64,000 nucleotides of DNA, from assembly GCA_015680685.1 (NCBI GenBank), contig MNCI01003602.1:224650-288649 (forward strand), read 5' to 3'. Source of the DNA: Gnetum montanum. Lineage: Eukaryota > Streptophyta > Gnetopsida > Gnetales > Gnetaceae. Made by a program: the position numbers and the translations under genes. Positions within the stretch are counted from its first letter, which is position 1, and every line of letters starts with the position of its first letter. Positions 1-11,409 of this stretch are shown one piece after another. The notes beneath the pieces were generated by a model. That model ran no database searches and had not been told where the DNA came from. It was given only the letters and a program-made list of their open reading frames with translations.

Positions 1-860
1 CAGCATATCATTTTCATGAAATTTCTTTAGCAAGCTTACATGGAAGACTTGGTGAATTCTTAACATTCTTGAAATATTTAATCGATATGATACTTCACCA
101 ATTTATTTGGATATTTTAAAGGGTCCACAATATCTTGGAGCCAACTTATTATATTTTCCTAATTCAAAGAAACTCCTGGTGGATTTTACTCTTAATAGTA
201 CTTGATCTCTAATTTGGAATTTCTTCTTAAGTCAATGGCGATCTGCATATCCTTTATATTTTTCTTGGGTAGTTTGCAAGTTTTTTTAACTCTAGTAACA
301 ATATTTTCCATTAGCTTCATTTCTTCTTCCTTCCATTCCATTCTTAAGGTTGGATCTACCCAAGTTAGTGGTGTACAACAATTACATCCATATACTACTT
401 CTAACAATGTTTGATGTATGGAACCTTGATAATTGTTATTATAGGCAAATTTAGCTAAGTGCAAGTAATTCTTCCATGTCTTTGGTCTACTTCCAATGTA
501 TCTTTGTAGAATATCTTCTAATATTTAGTTCACTCGTTCTTTTTTTCCATCTATCTCTAGGTGGTAAGCTATGCTAAATTTCAACTTGGTTCCAAGTTCC
601 TTGAAGGAATTTTGCAAAAATTCATATATGAACTTGGGATTTTTATCCAAAGCGATAGATTTAGGACACCCATGTAACCAAAAAATTTCCTGTACAAATT
701 TTGAGGCTACTTTGATTGTGTTTGTAGATTTCAAATCTACCAAATGAGCCATCTTTTATAGGTGATCAACCACTACTAAGATTAAGTCATTTTCCTTTTT
801 GGTTACTAGTAATTCCAAAATGAAATCCATGGTATCATCTTGCCATTTCTAGTTTGGGAC
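1..860 (-). pseudogene. gypsy integrase core and C-terminal region
   Basis: Minus-strand integrase fragments in broken frames. The core begins near 860 with an MDF motif (first catalytic Asp), continues with a segment near 525-752 containing ALDKNPKF (second Asp), and has IDGKKERVN (catalytic Glu region, matching the family's TDGQSER). All three acidic residues of the DDE triad are therefore still readable. Near 1-190 comes the family's C-terminal signature, with GPFKI followed by IHQVFHVSLLKKF, which precedes the chromodomain or 3' end in plant gypsy pol. The remainder is outside the window. Confidence 0.85.
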
Positions 861-1235
861 TTCCAAGGTTTGTAGTAATCCACTCAGTTTCTTTTGTTTG
901 ACTTTTATTCCTTGGCAAGTTGGACAATTTTTAATGTATCTTGATACATCATTCTTTAATTTAGACCAAAAATAGGATTTTTGTATCATCATATAAGTCT
1001 TGATATAACCTAGATGTCCTATGTATGGTACTACATGGGATTCACACAATAGTCTAAGTCTACAATTTCCTTTAGGTATACATACCCTTTTTCTTTTCAT
1101 TAATAAACCATTAGAGGCAAGTTGATAATGAGGCTCAAAAGAAATATTAGTTAGGATCTTCTTGAAGTAAGGATCTTCTTTAATTTGTTCCTTAATTTCT
1201 TCTTCCATAAGGGTTATCACAACATTGATAATCAA
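849..1235 (-). pseudogene. gypsy integrase N-terminal zinc-binding (HHCC) domain
   Basis: A 128-codon open stretch on the minus strand. It contains H-x3-H spacing in ESHVVPYIGHLG followed by CPTCQGIK, the HHCC zinc finger (integrase_H2C2) that precedes the catalytic core. The zinc ligands look intact. This is the best preserved part of the element, but it is disconnected from the core by stops near 760-850. Confidence 0.85.
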
Positions 1236-1259
1236 GTTTCACATTTGACTAAGGGCTTC

Positions 1260-1850
1260 AGCTACTACATTTTGTTTTCTTGGAATATATGTAATTTCAA
1301 AATCATATTCAACCAATAATTCTATCTAGTTTCATTATTGAGTGTTCAAAATAGGTTGTCTCTACAAATATTCTAAACTTTTATGGTTTGTTTTTAATAC
1401 AAATCTTTTTTTACAAAGATAGTGTCTCCAAACTTTTAAAGCATGAACAATTACTAGTAATTCTAAATCATGGGTTGAGTAATTTACTTCAACTCCTCAC
1501 AACTTACAAGATTCAAAACATACCATTTTATCTTCTTAAGAAAGAAAGACACTAATTCCCACTCCGTATGTATTTGTAGAGACTTCAAATGGTATTTCTT
1601 CAATTAGGATTCCCAAAATAGGTGATTTTGTGAGTAGCATCTTTAATGTGAGGAAAGCTTCTCTACATTTTTCATGAAATCTTGAACACATGTTTTTCCT
1701 CCAAAAGGTTAGTCAAGGAGGCTACTAAGGTAGAATAATCTTTAATAGAACATAGGTAAAAACATGTTAATCCTAAGAAATTGCAAACCACTGTAGCATC
1801 TTTTAGTTCTAGCTAATCTCAAATTGCACTAACTTTTGTTGGGTCTACTT
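1260..1850 (-). pseudogene. gypsy RNase H domain
   Basis: Minus-strand translation across several stops gives the plant gypsy RNase H pattern: a segment with STNTYG where TDAS is usual (first catalytic Asp changed to Asn), then YSTHDLELL (Glu of the active site), TNHKSLEYL, and finally YIPRKQNVVAEALS. It lies directly downstream of the RT as expected. No open frame longer than about 60 codons remains here. Confidence 0.75.
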
Positions 1851-1869
1851 GTAATCCTTTTTTTGTTAC

Positions 1870-2560
1870 TATATGATCCAAGTATGAAACTTCTTCTTTG
1901 AAGAGTTCATATTTACTTAATTTTTTTTCAACTGATGTTCCTTAAGAACTTCCATTGTAATTTTCAAATGTTTAACATGTTCTCTTGACTTAGAGTAAAT
2001 AAGTATATCATCCATAAATAAAATAACAAATTGATCAAGGTATTCATGAAAGATATAATTCATTAATGCCATGAATGTTGTAGGTGCATTAGCTAATCCA
2101 AATGGCATCACTACAAAATTGTATAATCCATACATAGTCCTAAATTTAGTTTCTCAATGTCTTTTTCCTTAATCCTTATTTGATATAACCTAATTTTAAA
2201 TAAATATTTGAGGGATAACATGCACTTGTAAGTTGATCAAATAGGTCATCAATTCTAGGCAAGGGATAAGTGTTTTTAATCATCACTTTATTCAATATCC
2301 TATAATTGATGCATATTCTTAACATATAATCCTTCTTTTTAATGAATAAAACTGGTGCATCCCAAGGTAGGATGCTAAGTAAAATCTTCCATTCTTCCAA
2401 TAGTTGGTCTAACTATACTTTCAATTCTCTTAATTCAGATGTGAAAAACCTATAAGGTGCTTTTGAAATTGGTTGTGTACCAAGAAAAATATCAATAGCT
2501 TGTTCAACATTTCCATTATGAGGTAATTCCCTAGTTTCACCAAATACTAAATCTTTATAT
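1870..2560 (-). pseudogene. gypsy reverse transcriptase
   Basis: Two open pieces (2176-2400 and 1917-2135) cover the RT. The first has a fingers segment with [11 protein letters not shown], then [11 protein letters not shown] and [14 protein letters not shown]. The second has VMPFGLANAPTTF and the catalytic box FMDDILIYS, in which both active-site aspartates remain. The upstream linker near 2430-2560 carries PISKAPYR, the usual start of plant gypsy RT. A frameshift and stops at 2136-2175 separate the halves. Confidence 0.9.
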
Positions 2561-2604
2561 TCTTTGAGTTCTTTTGGAATCTAAATATCAAAATATTTCT
2601 AAGG

Positions 2605-3060
2605 TTAAGTTACTTTAACAGAAAACATAGTAGCACCCTTTTTGATTACTCTCTTAGCTTCCTTAATGGATATCATGTGAATTTGCTTTGCAATTCCTAT
2701 TCCCCTTAGAACCCTAACTTTGTTAATGGTTGGCACTTTTAAAATATGTGTTCCAAAGTAGGTAGTAATATCAAATTTTTGTAGAAAAGATTCTTGAAAT
2801 TGCATCGACATCACCTAATTTAAATTCAAAGAATTCATCAATGAAATGCATGTATTGCAAAGTATAGGTAATTTCTCCATGCTTGGTATGCTTACTCATG
2901 GTCATTCCATTTGCAAGTTCTTTCTTAACAACTTTCTTGGAACTTAAACTTAATTTTAATAACCTAAATATAGTTGGAAAAATAACATTCTCATTGGTGC
3001 CACTATCAATCAAAAATTTAATTTTTTTCCTTAATTGATCCTTCAAAATTCAATAAAGAA
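2605..3060 (-). pseudogene. gypsy aspartic protease and linker
   Basis: The minus-strand open stretch 2771-3046 begins with KIKFLIDSGTNENVI, a retropepsin active site with the Asp-Ser-Gly triad intact. It is followed by a hydrophobic core and a typical loop region. The next open stretch (2605-2814) overlaps it in another frame and reads as the protease-RT linker, so a frameshift sits near 2790. Family proteases of this type process Gag-Pol in the virus-like particle. Confidence 0.8.
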
Positions 3061-3099
3061 AATTAAAATTTTCTCAAACCAAACTTATCTAATGCTGAA

Positions 3100-4110
3100 A
3101 TCTTCTTCATGACTGTCATGGTTGTTTGGACGTTTTCTTTGGCCACGTTTGGGTTTGGTTTTTAATTCTTAATTTGATTTTTTCTTGGTATTTTTGCTCA
3201 TAATTTTGGACAGTCTCATTTGAAATGATCATCACCATAAGAAAAACATCTTGATTGAGCTCTCTTAGTTGGTGCTTCTTATACTATTGCTTGTCAAAGG
3301 GTAGTTTGTACTTGATTTGATTCTTCGTAGTCCTTAGCAATTCTATAGGCTTCATGAATTGTTTGAGTATTATGTGCTCATGTTTGGAGATGCAGTTGTG
3401 CATGTACTACACGAATGATCTTTGATGCTAACCATCCCTCATCTTGGTGACTTACATATCATGAGGCAACATAGAATTCCTTGTAGTAATCTTCCATACA
3501 TCATCTTCCCAATCTTATAGAATCAAATCTCATGTTGTGCTCTTTGAGGATTGAATCTAGTACAAACTTTTGTTCAAATTTTCAATATAATTTTAGTCAA
3601 TTTGTAATCAAGCTTTGAGATATTAGTCCATTCTACCATGTTTTCAGAATTCCTCTTAAGTATAGAGAGACAACTTCTAAATGTTCTTGGTTTTACAAAT
3701 TCAACATCTCAAAGTAATTTTTAATTATATCAAGGAAATATTTCACCTTGGTACTAGATCCAAGGGCTTCATCATAATCATATTATTTTACTTTTTTGAC
3801 TTGAACCTAGGTTAGTGATTCCCTTGGTGCACTTTTCCAATTCCAATATCCCTCACCTTCGATTTCTACTCTTTAACCTGATGAAGGGATATTACCACCC
3901 TAGTGTCTAATACATGGGGACTAGTTTCTATGCTAATCCATAGGGGGAAGTTGATCTTGATTTTGATCTCTGCAATATGGAAACTAATCTTAGCACTAGT
4001 CCCTAGGTGAAAAATTGGTTGGATTAGAAGTTTGGATGAGATGCTTGGTTAATTGCTTGATGGAGTCTACAAAGGAATCCATCTTTCCTTGCACTTACGA
4101 CCATTTTCCT
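3100..4110 (-). pseudogene. gypsy gag remnant with degenerate zinc knuckle
   Basis: No long frame survives, but the minus strand at 3210-3248 reads a CCHC-like knuckle beginning CFSYGDDHF and ending DC, with the second Cys replaced by Tyr and an internal stop. Upstream pieces near 3300-3620 keep short gag-like phrases. Position directly before the protease supports gag. Identification rests mostly on order. Confidence 0.6.
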
Positions 4111-4360
4111 AATTTTTTTAGACATGTTCTACATCACTATCCCAAACCCATGATTTGACTAATGAAATTCCTCTTGAATACCCCTAATTTCATTAATTTG
4201 TTCATCAAGGGCATTCATTTGATCATTAACCTAGGTCTCCATAATTCTCCAATGTACTCTTCAAGTTCCAAAAATTTTTAAGTTGAAAAAATTAGGCATG
4301 TTGAAAATCCTTGCCTCTAAGGTCCTCTTTATGAGTCTCAAGATAGTTAATTAGTTTCAC

Positions 4361-4376
4361 AAGAGGCTAATGCTAT
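4361..4376 (-). promoter_or_regulatory. possible Met-tRNA primer binding site of the first gypsy element
   Basis: On the minus strand TGATAGCATTAGCC sits where TGGTATCAGAGCC, the plant initiator-Met PBS, is expected, just before gag. It has several mismatches and one extra base. The flanking minus-strand TTCA would be the LTR end. Weak on sequence alone, supported by position. Confidence 0.4.
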
Positions 4377-4740
4377 CATGAACTTCTATTCAACCATGGA
4401 ATCCTAATTTGTTTCAAGATCTTAAGTGATAGATTAAAAAACTAATTTTTAATTATCCAAAAGCTAAATCTAATCATTCCATGGTGTTCAAAGGGTTTAA
4501 ATCTATTGGAATTATTTTTTTTTATTTTTTTAACTAAAAATGGACTCTAGAATTAAAATTTATGGCCATTTTTAGATCGTAAAAATTTCATGATTTTTGA
4601 GGTTTCCCAAGAGGTCATCCATCCCAACGCTACTCCAAGATGAGCACACTTAATTATGAAATTTAATTTTATTTTTTAAAAAATATCTCGTACTTCCTAA
4701 TTTTAAACTAATGTTTTAACAAACAGGAGTTTTTGAATTC
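4377..4740 (-). repeat. putative 5' LTR of the first gypsy element (outer end unresolved)
   Basis: This stretch lies upstream (minus strand) of the proposed PBS and contains no coding signal apart from the 5S-like block. The 3' LTR is outside the window, so the LTR cannot be confirmed by pairwise comparison and its start is unknown. Confidence 0.35.
4601..4671 (-). pseudogene. 5S rRNA-derived segment (internal-promoter half), possibly an LTR promoter
   Basis: The plus strand reads GGTTTCCCAAGAGGTCATCC followed by a conserved CTACTC...GAGCACACTTAA stretch. This matches the reverse complement of plant 5S rRNA from about residue 43 to 110, that is the A-box, intermediate element and C-box part of the RNA polymerase III internal promoter. 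Many mismatches are C/T or A/G transitions. The 5' third of 5S is not recognisable. It has the same orientation as the gypsy element and falls inside its putative 5' LTR, the arrangement known from Cassandra elements. A stray 5S pseudogene is the alternative. Confidence 0.7.
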
Positions 4741-5149
4741 TTTCTTAGTTGAAAAAAATCTTCAAATTTTTCATCAATTGGTAAAACAAATTTCTATCAT
4801 TAGAGGTAGGCATAGTAGTAGCAATCACTAGGGCACTAGGGTGATGCGTAGGATGTGCTAGAAGAGCATGGGGGTGGGCATGATGTGCCAAGAGAGTGCG
4901 GCAGTAGGGTAGGTCATGGTCATAAACTAGGAGAGCATCTTTACCTAGCTTTTGTGGCCCTTGATAAGGCTTGAATGGCCTAAACAAGGACATGCATAGC
5001 CCAAGTGGGACCTATGTAGCCCTTACTAATGCCTATGCTGCCTAGGAAAGTCTATGTAACACTTACCAGTGCATGTGCAATGCAAGAAACCAACGTTGTT
5101 AGGAGGAAAGAATTTTGAAAAATAACACTAAAGCAAGTGATGATTTCCA

Positions 5150-5670
5150 ACACTGGTAATGTCCATGGGGGCATTGGAGAAGGTGACGATTTTTTGCATT
5201 GATGGTGTGTGTGATGAGTTAGAAGAGATAGTCATTACTAGTGTCGATTGTTTTCATGGTGCATGAAAGAAGGTGGTGATTTCCTACACTGATGATGTCC
5301 ACAGTGTGCCAAAGGAGGTGGTGATTTTTTATGTTAATGATGTCCATGGTACACTAGAGGAGGCAAGAATTTCCAATGCCAACAATATCTGCGATGCTCT
5401 AGAGAAGGCAATGGTTTCCAATAGTAGTGGTATCTATGGTGCACTGAAGGAGGTGATGATTTTTATCATCAATGGTGTCCATGGTGCACTAGAGGAGGCA
5501 ATAATTATTTGTGCCAACGATGTCTATGGTGCACTAGATTAGGCAACAATTTCTGGCATCGACAGTGTTCCTAGTGCATTGAAGGAAGCAATGATTCCTA
5601 GCACTAGTGGTGTCAATTGTGCACTAGTGGAGGTAATGATTCCCAATGTAGGTAATGTCCACAACACTAG
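5150..5670 (+). repeat. 45-bp tandem repeat, about 12 units, partly open in frame
   Basis: The motif GTCCATGGTGCACTAGAGGA recurs with variation at 5161, 5297, 5342, 5387, 5432, 5477, 5522, 5567, 5612 and 5657, almost exactly 45 bp apart. Because 45 is divisible by three, one frame (5273-5542) reads 15-residue repeats of the type NDVHGALEEA. Divergence between units is large, so the array is old. No homologous protein is recognised; a minisatellite with accidental coding potential is the simplest reading. Confidence 0.85.
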
Positions 5671-6005
5671 GAATAATGGTAGTGTAGAAGGTAGCAATGG
5701 AGACGATGCTGCAGGACAAGGGGTGACACAATAGAGGTAGGAGGTGTGGGAATGGATGGAAATGTGCAGTGGAGAGTTTGGTAGGGTTGTTAGTAATAAG
5801 ACATGTTGGTGACATAGGCAAGGATGTCATTGTTAGCTGGTCACTACGCGTGGCAAGTCCTACATTGCCACTAGACCAGTTGTGACATTATGCAGCTGGG
5901 CATTGTAGTTGCGAGGCTGGCCACAAGCCCTAACCATTGGGGTCAATGCCCTAGTTTTTTTTAATTTTAAGAAAAGAATGTTTTTAATTAGGGGCTAGGT
6001 TTGAA
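5671..6005. other. non-coding spacer, nothing recognised
   Basis: Somewhat GC-richer spacer after the 45-bp array. A short minus-strand open stretch (5624-5830) overlaps the repeat end and shows no domain. Confidence 0.5.
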
Positions 6006-6032
6006 CCTATGACATCGTGCTTCTATTATCTT
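6006..6032 (-). promoter_or_regulatory. PBS-like / tRNA-arm-like motif
   Basis: The plus strand has GGTTTGAACCTATGACATCG followed by TGCTTCTATTATC. On the minus strand this ends with a degenerate match to the Met-tRNA PBS next to a tRNA B-box-like sequence. No LTR pair was found around it, so it may be an orphan piece of an old retroelement. Confidence 0.3.
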
Positions 6033-6379
6033 TTTTTAAAGTAAATTTAAATTTAAAAATTGAAAATTTTTATTTTTATTTTTTTTATTTATTATACACA
6101 ACACGAGAAACATCATATCCCTTAAATCATAAGCTGGATTTTGATGAAATTGGTACCCTTGGAATGGTCTCATGGAGTACTACACATTCAACTAGAGATA
6201 ACATTATTTTGCCTCACCTATTAATTAAAAAATCATGAAAAGTAAGCATTAAATTTAATTAATTACTAGTGAGCTTAAATTGAAATTTCGTCTTTATACT
6301 TGAGAGAAGAAGTGTTTTCCTATCATAGTGCAGCATTAGCAAAGAGAAATTCCAAAACCAAAAAGAGTTCTACCAACAA

Positions 6380-8500
6380 TAGCATGGCTTCTAAGCATCC
6401 TTCTCAAGCTTCTTCTCAAGCATAAGCTTCTTCAAGTAGCCCTGAATCAGTCTCTATTCTTTTGCATCAAAGTAATGCAATCATGGCATCTAATATTGTG
6501 TGTAACTTATTGGGAATGGAGGAATTTTGATATGTATCAACCTCTGCTAGTCTTTCCTATTTTTAAAGCATCATATTGCAAAAATCTAATAGTACAATGG
6601 CATATCATCTATGATAGAACTAAAAGTTCTTTTGCAAAATTGACCTTTACGCCATTACTGATAACTTCAGCTAATATATGGTCAATTTTAGATTTTCACT
6701 TAGGGAAGAGCCCCTTAATCTCTTCTATTTTATATTCTAAGTTTCAAATGTTTTGTCAAGGGGAGTTATCTTATTATATTCATGATTTTTCTATCCACCA
6801 AAGTTAGTTTACTTTTGATGATTTTATTAATGAAATTAATTTTAAATTATGTCAGTTTATTCATAGTAAAGTTTTATGGCATCCACACCACTCCTATGTT
6901 AGTTCCAATTCCATATATATTCTTCATAATGCCAAAATTGGTAGGGTTTATGAGTTATCATTATCTTGTTTTTCTACCTTCCATCTCACCATGAAACATG
7001 CTACTACCATAAAGAAAAATCCACAAAACCCTTACACCATATGTTGTGTACCAATGATCATGTCCTTAATTTTAAGCTAGTTGTTTCAATCCTAGTTTAC
7101 GTCTCAAGTCTCATAAATAGACAATTATGAGGAGTAAGATCAAGGGTGAAAAGAAAGGTCAAAGGACTTTTAAATAGGCCTAAAATTCAAAAGAAACCAA
7201 CAAGGTATTATATATATTTTTCTATATTTTATTATTCTTATTTGTTAATTGTATCCTTTTTATGTATTTATTGGTAGTGCAATTTGGGCTATAGAATGAA
7301 CCAATATAAGGTGGTTGGACTTTTGAGAGAGTTTAGCCAACTCCAAGGGTAGAAATAGAGCTTACCAGTTCTAAGATTTATATATATATATATATATATA
7401 ATGGCCTACTTATTGTTTTTACTTTGTATATTTTGTTTTCTAATAATTTTTTTCTTTTTATAAAAATAATAGACTATGCAAGGTTCTAGTAGCTTGGTGA
7501 TTTTAAGTTCTAAACAAAAGGAGAGTGCCAAAAAATGAAAGGATAGTACTAGAAAAGATAAAGGAAAAGGAATAGAGGTAAATTTTATTATATTTAAAGT
7601 TTGAAAATTTTCCCTTTTCTTTGTTCTTTTTGTGTGTTGTTAACTTGTTTTGTGTTGTAGATCTCTCTAGTTTAGAGGTACTTCATTCAAGAGTTACATA
7701 GGGACACTATCACAAAGACTAAACCAAATCCAACTCCTTCATCATGATCTCCAAGTGTGTCATCACCTCATGTGACCTAGGTAAGAGGTCTTTTATCATA
7801 GGTTGCACTAGCGTCTCCAGTTCCTAGATCCATTTCTGTAACTCATTCTATCATCATTATAGGTTTCCATTTTTTACTATAATAGATGATGGTTTTTGCT
7901 AAAGAATAACTTCTTCATTTTAAGAATATTGATCAATGAATTACAAATCATTAATCTTATTCCATTTGTAAAAAAGTGTAACACATGAGGGAGTCTAGAT
8001 CTTGTGACTTCAAAGGAGATTATGAATTAGTGCAAGTTGTTGCTACCTCTTTTCTTCATCTAGTTAACAAGGATGCTCTAGAAGTTGTTAAAAATATGTA
8101 ATAATTCTTAGGAGAAATAGAGAGTGCCACATGTCTGTCCCATTACTTATTAAACTAGGAACATATTCTCCAAGTTGAGATTGATCAACATCATGTAAGT
8201 TCCTTTTCTTTCTTTTCCTCTCTTATTTTTTTTTTGATATTTATACATAATGTTTAATGTTGTTTTATGTATGTAAATGAAAGAAAAAGAATGGCAAGAG
8301 GACATGTCTCAATGTCTATTCGGGTTAAGTTGTTGGAAGCTGACCTTACAAGGAGGGATGAGGCATAGGCTACAAAAAAGACTACAACCAAATACATAAA
8401 ACAACTATATGACAATTTGCTAGGTTTTAGGTAGTACTTGATAAGAAGGAAGCTACTGAAGAGGAGTGAGTAACCATGTAAAAGACCATTTTAGATCCCC
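6380..8500 (+). pseudogene. decayed intron-containing gene-like segment, unidentified
   Basis: Plus-strand open pieces (6475-6807, 6782-6994) follow an ATG at 6381 that opens a Ser-rich N-terminus. Further short exon-like blocks are bounded by plausible splice signals: donor AAG|GTATTATA near 7204, donor GAG|GTAAATTT near 7579, acceptor TTTTGTGTTGTAG near 7660, donor CAT|GTAAGTT near 8197. The last block (about 8284-8430) is Lys/Arg-rich and could form a coiled coil. Several stops interrupt it. No family is recognised; it resembles accessory ORFs of plant retroelements in style only. Confidence 0.3.
7378..7400. repeat. (TA)n microsatellite
   Basis: About 11 uninterrupted TA dinucleotides. 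A short ATA trinucleotide run also lies near 8626-8640. Confidence 0.95.
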
Positions 8501-8699
8501 TCAATGATTTCAAATTGAACTGATCCCTATTCTACTTCCGTTGTTCTTCTATTCTACTTCCTCTACTTTGTTTCGATTCCTTTTCTTACTTTTGATGTAT
8601 TCCACTTTAATGCATTGCTTCTTTATAATAATAATAATAAAAATTTAATAGTATTTTCTTTCACTTTGTCTCCTAAATCATGGTTTTCTTTGATAGAAA

Positions 8700-11400
8700 A
8701 TATGACATCCCATTCCCAAATGTCGTTAAAAGATAATCGTTCGTTACTTAATTCATCACACTCATGAATGTTCTAATGGAAACATATGGGAATACTTGGT
8801 AAATAATATTGATGCACTAAATTTAATAGGAAGGAAAGACTTTTATTATGGAAATTATACACTGTAACATCCCCTAGGTTATCTTCCCATGATACTAAAA
8901 GCCTCAAAGGAAATTTTGTGCTACCACCAAGGTTAGGCTATCTAGCTGAAAGGATGATCAATCCCATCTTGTCCTAATTCACCTAGCTCTTGTCACTTGG
9001 AAATTCAAGCTTTGCAACTCCATGCCAGCACAACCTCTAAACCCAACATTAAATGGCATAGGTTAAATCCCTTCCCGAGTAGTACCATGAATAATCGTAA
9101 CACCTCATAATGATGCACCCCTTCTTTTAAAGGTTAATTACATTGTTACAATATAATTCTATCCTTAACAAGGAATGAGAAATTACAATACCTTAACAAA
9201 TAAAGCATAGGAACAAGATATGGATAACTTGTTCATCTTTAACTATGTCAAAATAAAATATAACCCAATCAACAACATGGTATTCCTTCTACTAACATTT
9301 ACATCATAATAATATCAACTAATAGATCCACTGTAATAACAATAGCTACTAGTAGTCCCATCACATCAAAAGCATTTAGTATCAAAGTAACAAATCCAAC
9401 ATCAATAATCTAGAAAAAGTGTTAAGAAGTCCCCAACAAGTATTTCAAAGCTCACAGTCAATAGCCTAAAACCATCATCAAGTACTTCAAAGCTAGCAAC
9501 CAATGCTACCATGATCTTAGCTAATATACCAAAGCCCTTTGTCATAAAAAATACCACTTGCATGACACCAAGTTTGACACCAACTTAGAAACTCCTAACA
9601 CTAAGAAAATCTTTGATAACTTCCACTATTACAAAAAAATGATTAAAGAGAAAGTTTAACTATGGTCCTAAAGTATAATATGCTATGGCATTACTTTCTA
9701 ACAAAGTAGCTTACTTTATATAAGTCCCTAAACTCCAGTCACTCCACCCTACATAGCTGTAAAGGGAACCACTATTGTGATTAAATGAAAAATAAATCTT
9801 AATTTGATACTTTAATGCTAGATGAAAAGTACCTATCGGATGAGACAATTGAATAAAATCTATAGACAATACTCTTTATCTTCCATTCAAAAATTGTTAT
9901 CTATTTCAAAAGAGACATTGCTTTAAAAATCATCATCTATGCTCTCTAGTAATTGTAGAACAAGCAAAATGATCCAAAAAAAGAATACAAAAAGATGTTG
10001 GTAAAGAAGCTATATATTCAATGGGTGCAAACTAATATGCAATAAAGAAAATTACAACTTAAAGATTTTGATAAAAATCCAATGATCTATAGGATTCTCA
10101 AATCCACAAAAACCCTTAACTATGAGGGAAGTGCATATTACTTATGCAGTTGTACTTTAAAGGATCAAAATAACTATGTAGACAAAATGTTGAAGGTCAC
10201 AAAGGTAATTTTTAAAATACCCTTATTAGCTTACCTATTTTCCTATTTTTCTAACATTTTCATTGTAGAAATATCATTTTGATTAGATCTCAGAGCAAGT
10301 TAGAAGCCAAGATGTCCTCTTATAATAGTAAAAGTTAAAAATGCTTTAAGAAAACTCTAGGGTTAAGGAACTAGGAAAAGAAATGCTAGGATTAAAGGAC
10401 TATGAGAAACCATTACTTAACTAGATGGGTCATATTTATAGTTTCTACATATCTTAGAAGAAGCTTTTGAAGGCTTAACCTAAAATATTTCAAAATATAA
10501 GAAGAATAATGATGAGTTCAAGGACTATGAAACAACATCGTCTATTAGCTAAAACCTAACTATGACTTTTTCAAGAAATTCAAGAATGTATTATCTCCAC
10601 CTAGCACTTGGAGTACTAAGATAGACCCTCTCAGGTGATGATGATAATTTGGAAAATACCACCTAAAGTTCCATTATATCTATATGTTCAATGAGACATG
10701 TTTAGGATGTGGCATTAGGAAACCTAATCTTATGTAGATTCTATTCTTATCATATATCTTCAATTTCCTAGTTTAATGATCCTTGTTGGACTTTTATCCT
10801 TCAATGGTTTGGAAGTTATGTGTCCTATGACTATTAACAATTAGTTATTTAGTTTACATATCATATTTTTATTTTAAGTTCATGTATCCTTTTTGTTTAT
10901 GTAGTGGTCAAGAAACCCATTCACAATGATACTTCTATAAAGTGAATATTGAATCATGATTAAATATTTTGTGGTACCTACTCAATGAATATATTTGATA
11001 ATTATTGAAATTTTTATGTGTCACCTCTTTAATGTAAATTTGAAAATAAAATAAAAACATTTTTTTTTCAACTCAAGAACTTGAATGTCTAACATTATTC
11101 TAGTGCCCCAAGCTAGCTCATGTATCTTAGCTAGTCTTAGATGCCTTAAAATTTTAAAAATTCTAGTAAGTTTTTTTCTTTAATAGTTTGATACTTCTAA
11201 TACAGAAAACATATTAAACAAAATTTCATAAATTCAAAATAAATGATAATTACATGCCATCAAAAATGTTTAATAGACATCATATTTTAATCATGCATTC
11301 ATGAATCAAAAAATTGAAACAATTCAAATAGTCAATTTTAAACATGGACAAAAATAACTAAAATTTGAATCATATACTTCTAGTTAGACATTACATCAAT
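8700..11400. other. AT-rich spacer, no gene recognised
   Basis: No coding signal on either strand. At 8876 TGTAACATCCCC resembles the start of some plant LTRs, but no partner copy is present. Phrases around CAAGTA(C/T)TTCAAAGCT recur near 9438 and 9480, hinting at old duplication. Confidence 0.5.
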
Positions 11401-11409
11401 TCAAAAACA

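Larger units (their letters stand above)
1..4376 (-). mobile_element. Ty3/gypsy LTR retrotransposon, pol-bearing, decayed, cut by window edge
   Basis: Reading the minus strand from about 4.1 kb down to 1 gives gag, protease, reverse transcriptase, RNase H, integrase zinc finger, integrase core and integrase C-terminus. This is the Ty3/gypsy order (integrase last), not the copia order. The reading frame is broken by many stops and frameshifts, so the copy is dead. The 3' LTR lies beyond position 1. A Met-tRNA-like PBS is proposed near 4361-4376. It is the only LTR element here with recognisable RT and integrase. Confidence 0.9.

Noticed and set aside
5150-5670. CRISPR-like array
   Set aside because: Units are contiguous 45-mers without distinct spacers, and the window is eukaryotic.
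6010-6032. tRNA gene
   Set aside because: Only a T-arm/B-box-like stretch is present; no cloverleaf could be formed by eye.
8876-8890. LTR start TGTAACATCCCC
   Set aside because: No second copy, PBS or PPT nearby; the motif alone is not enough.
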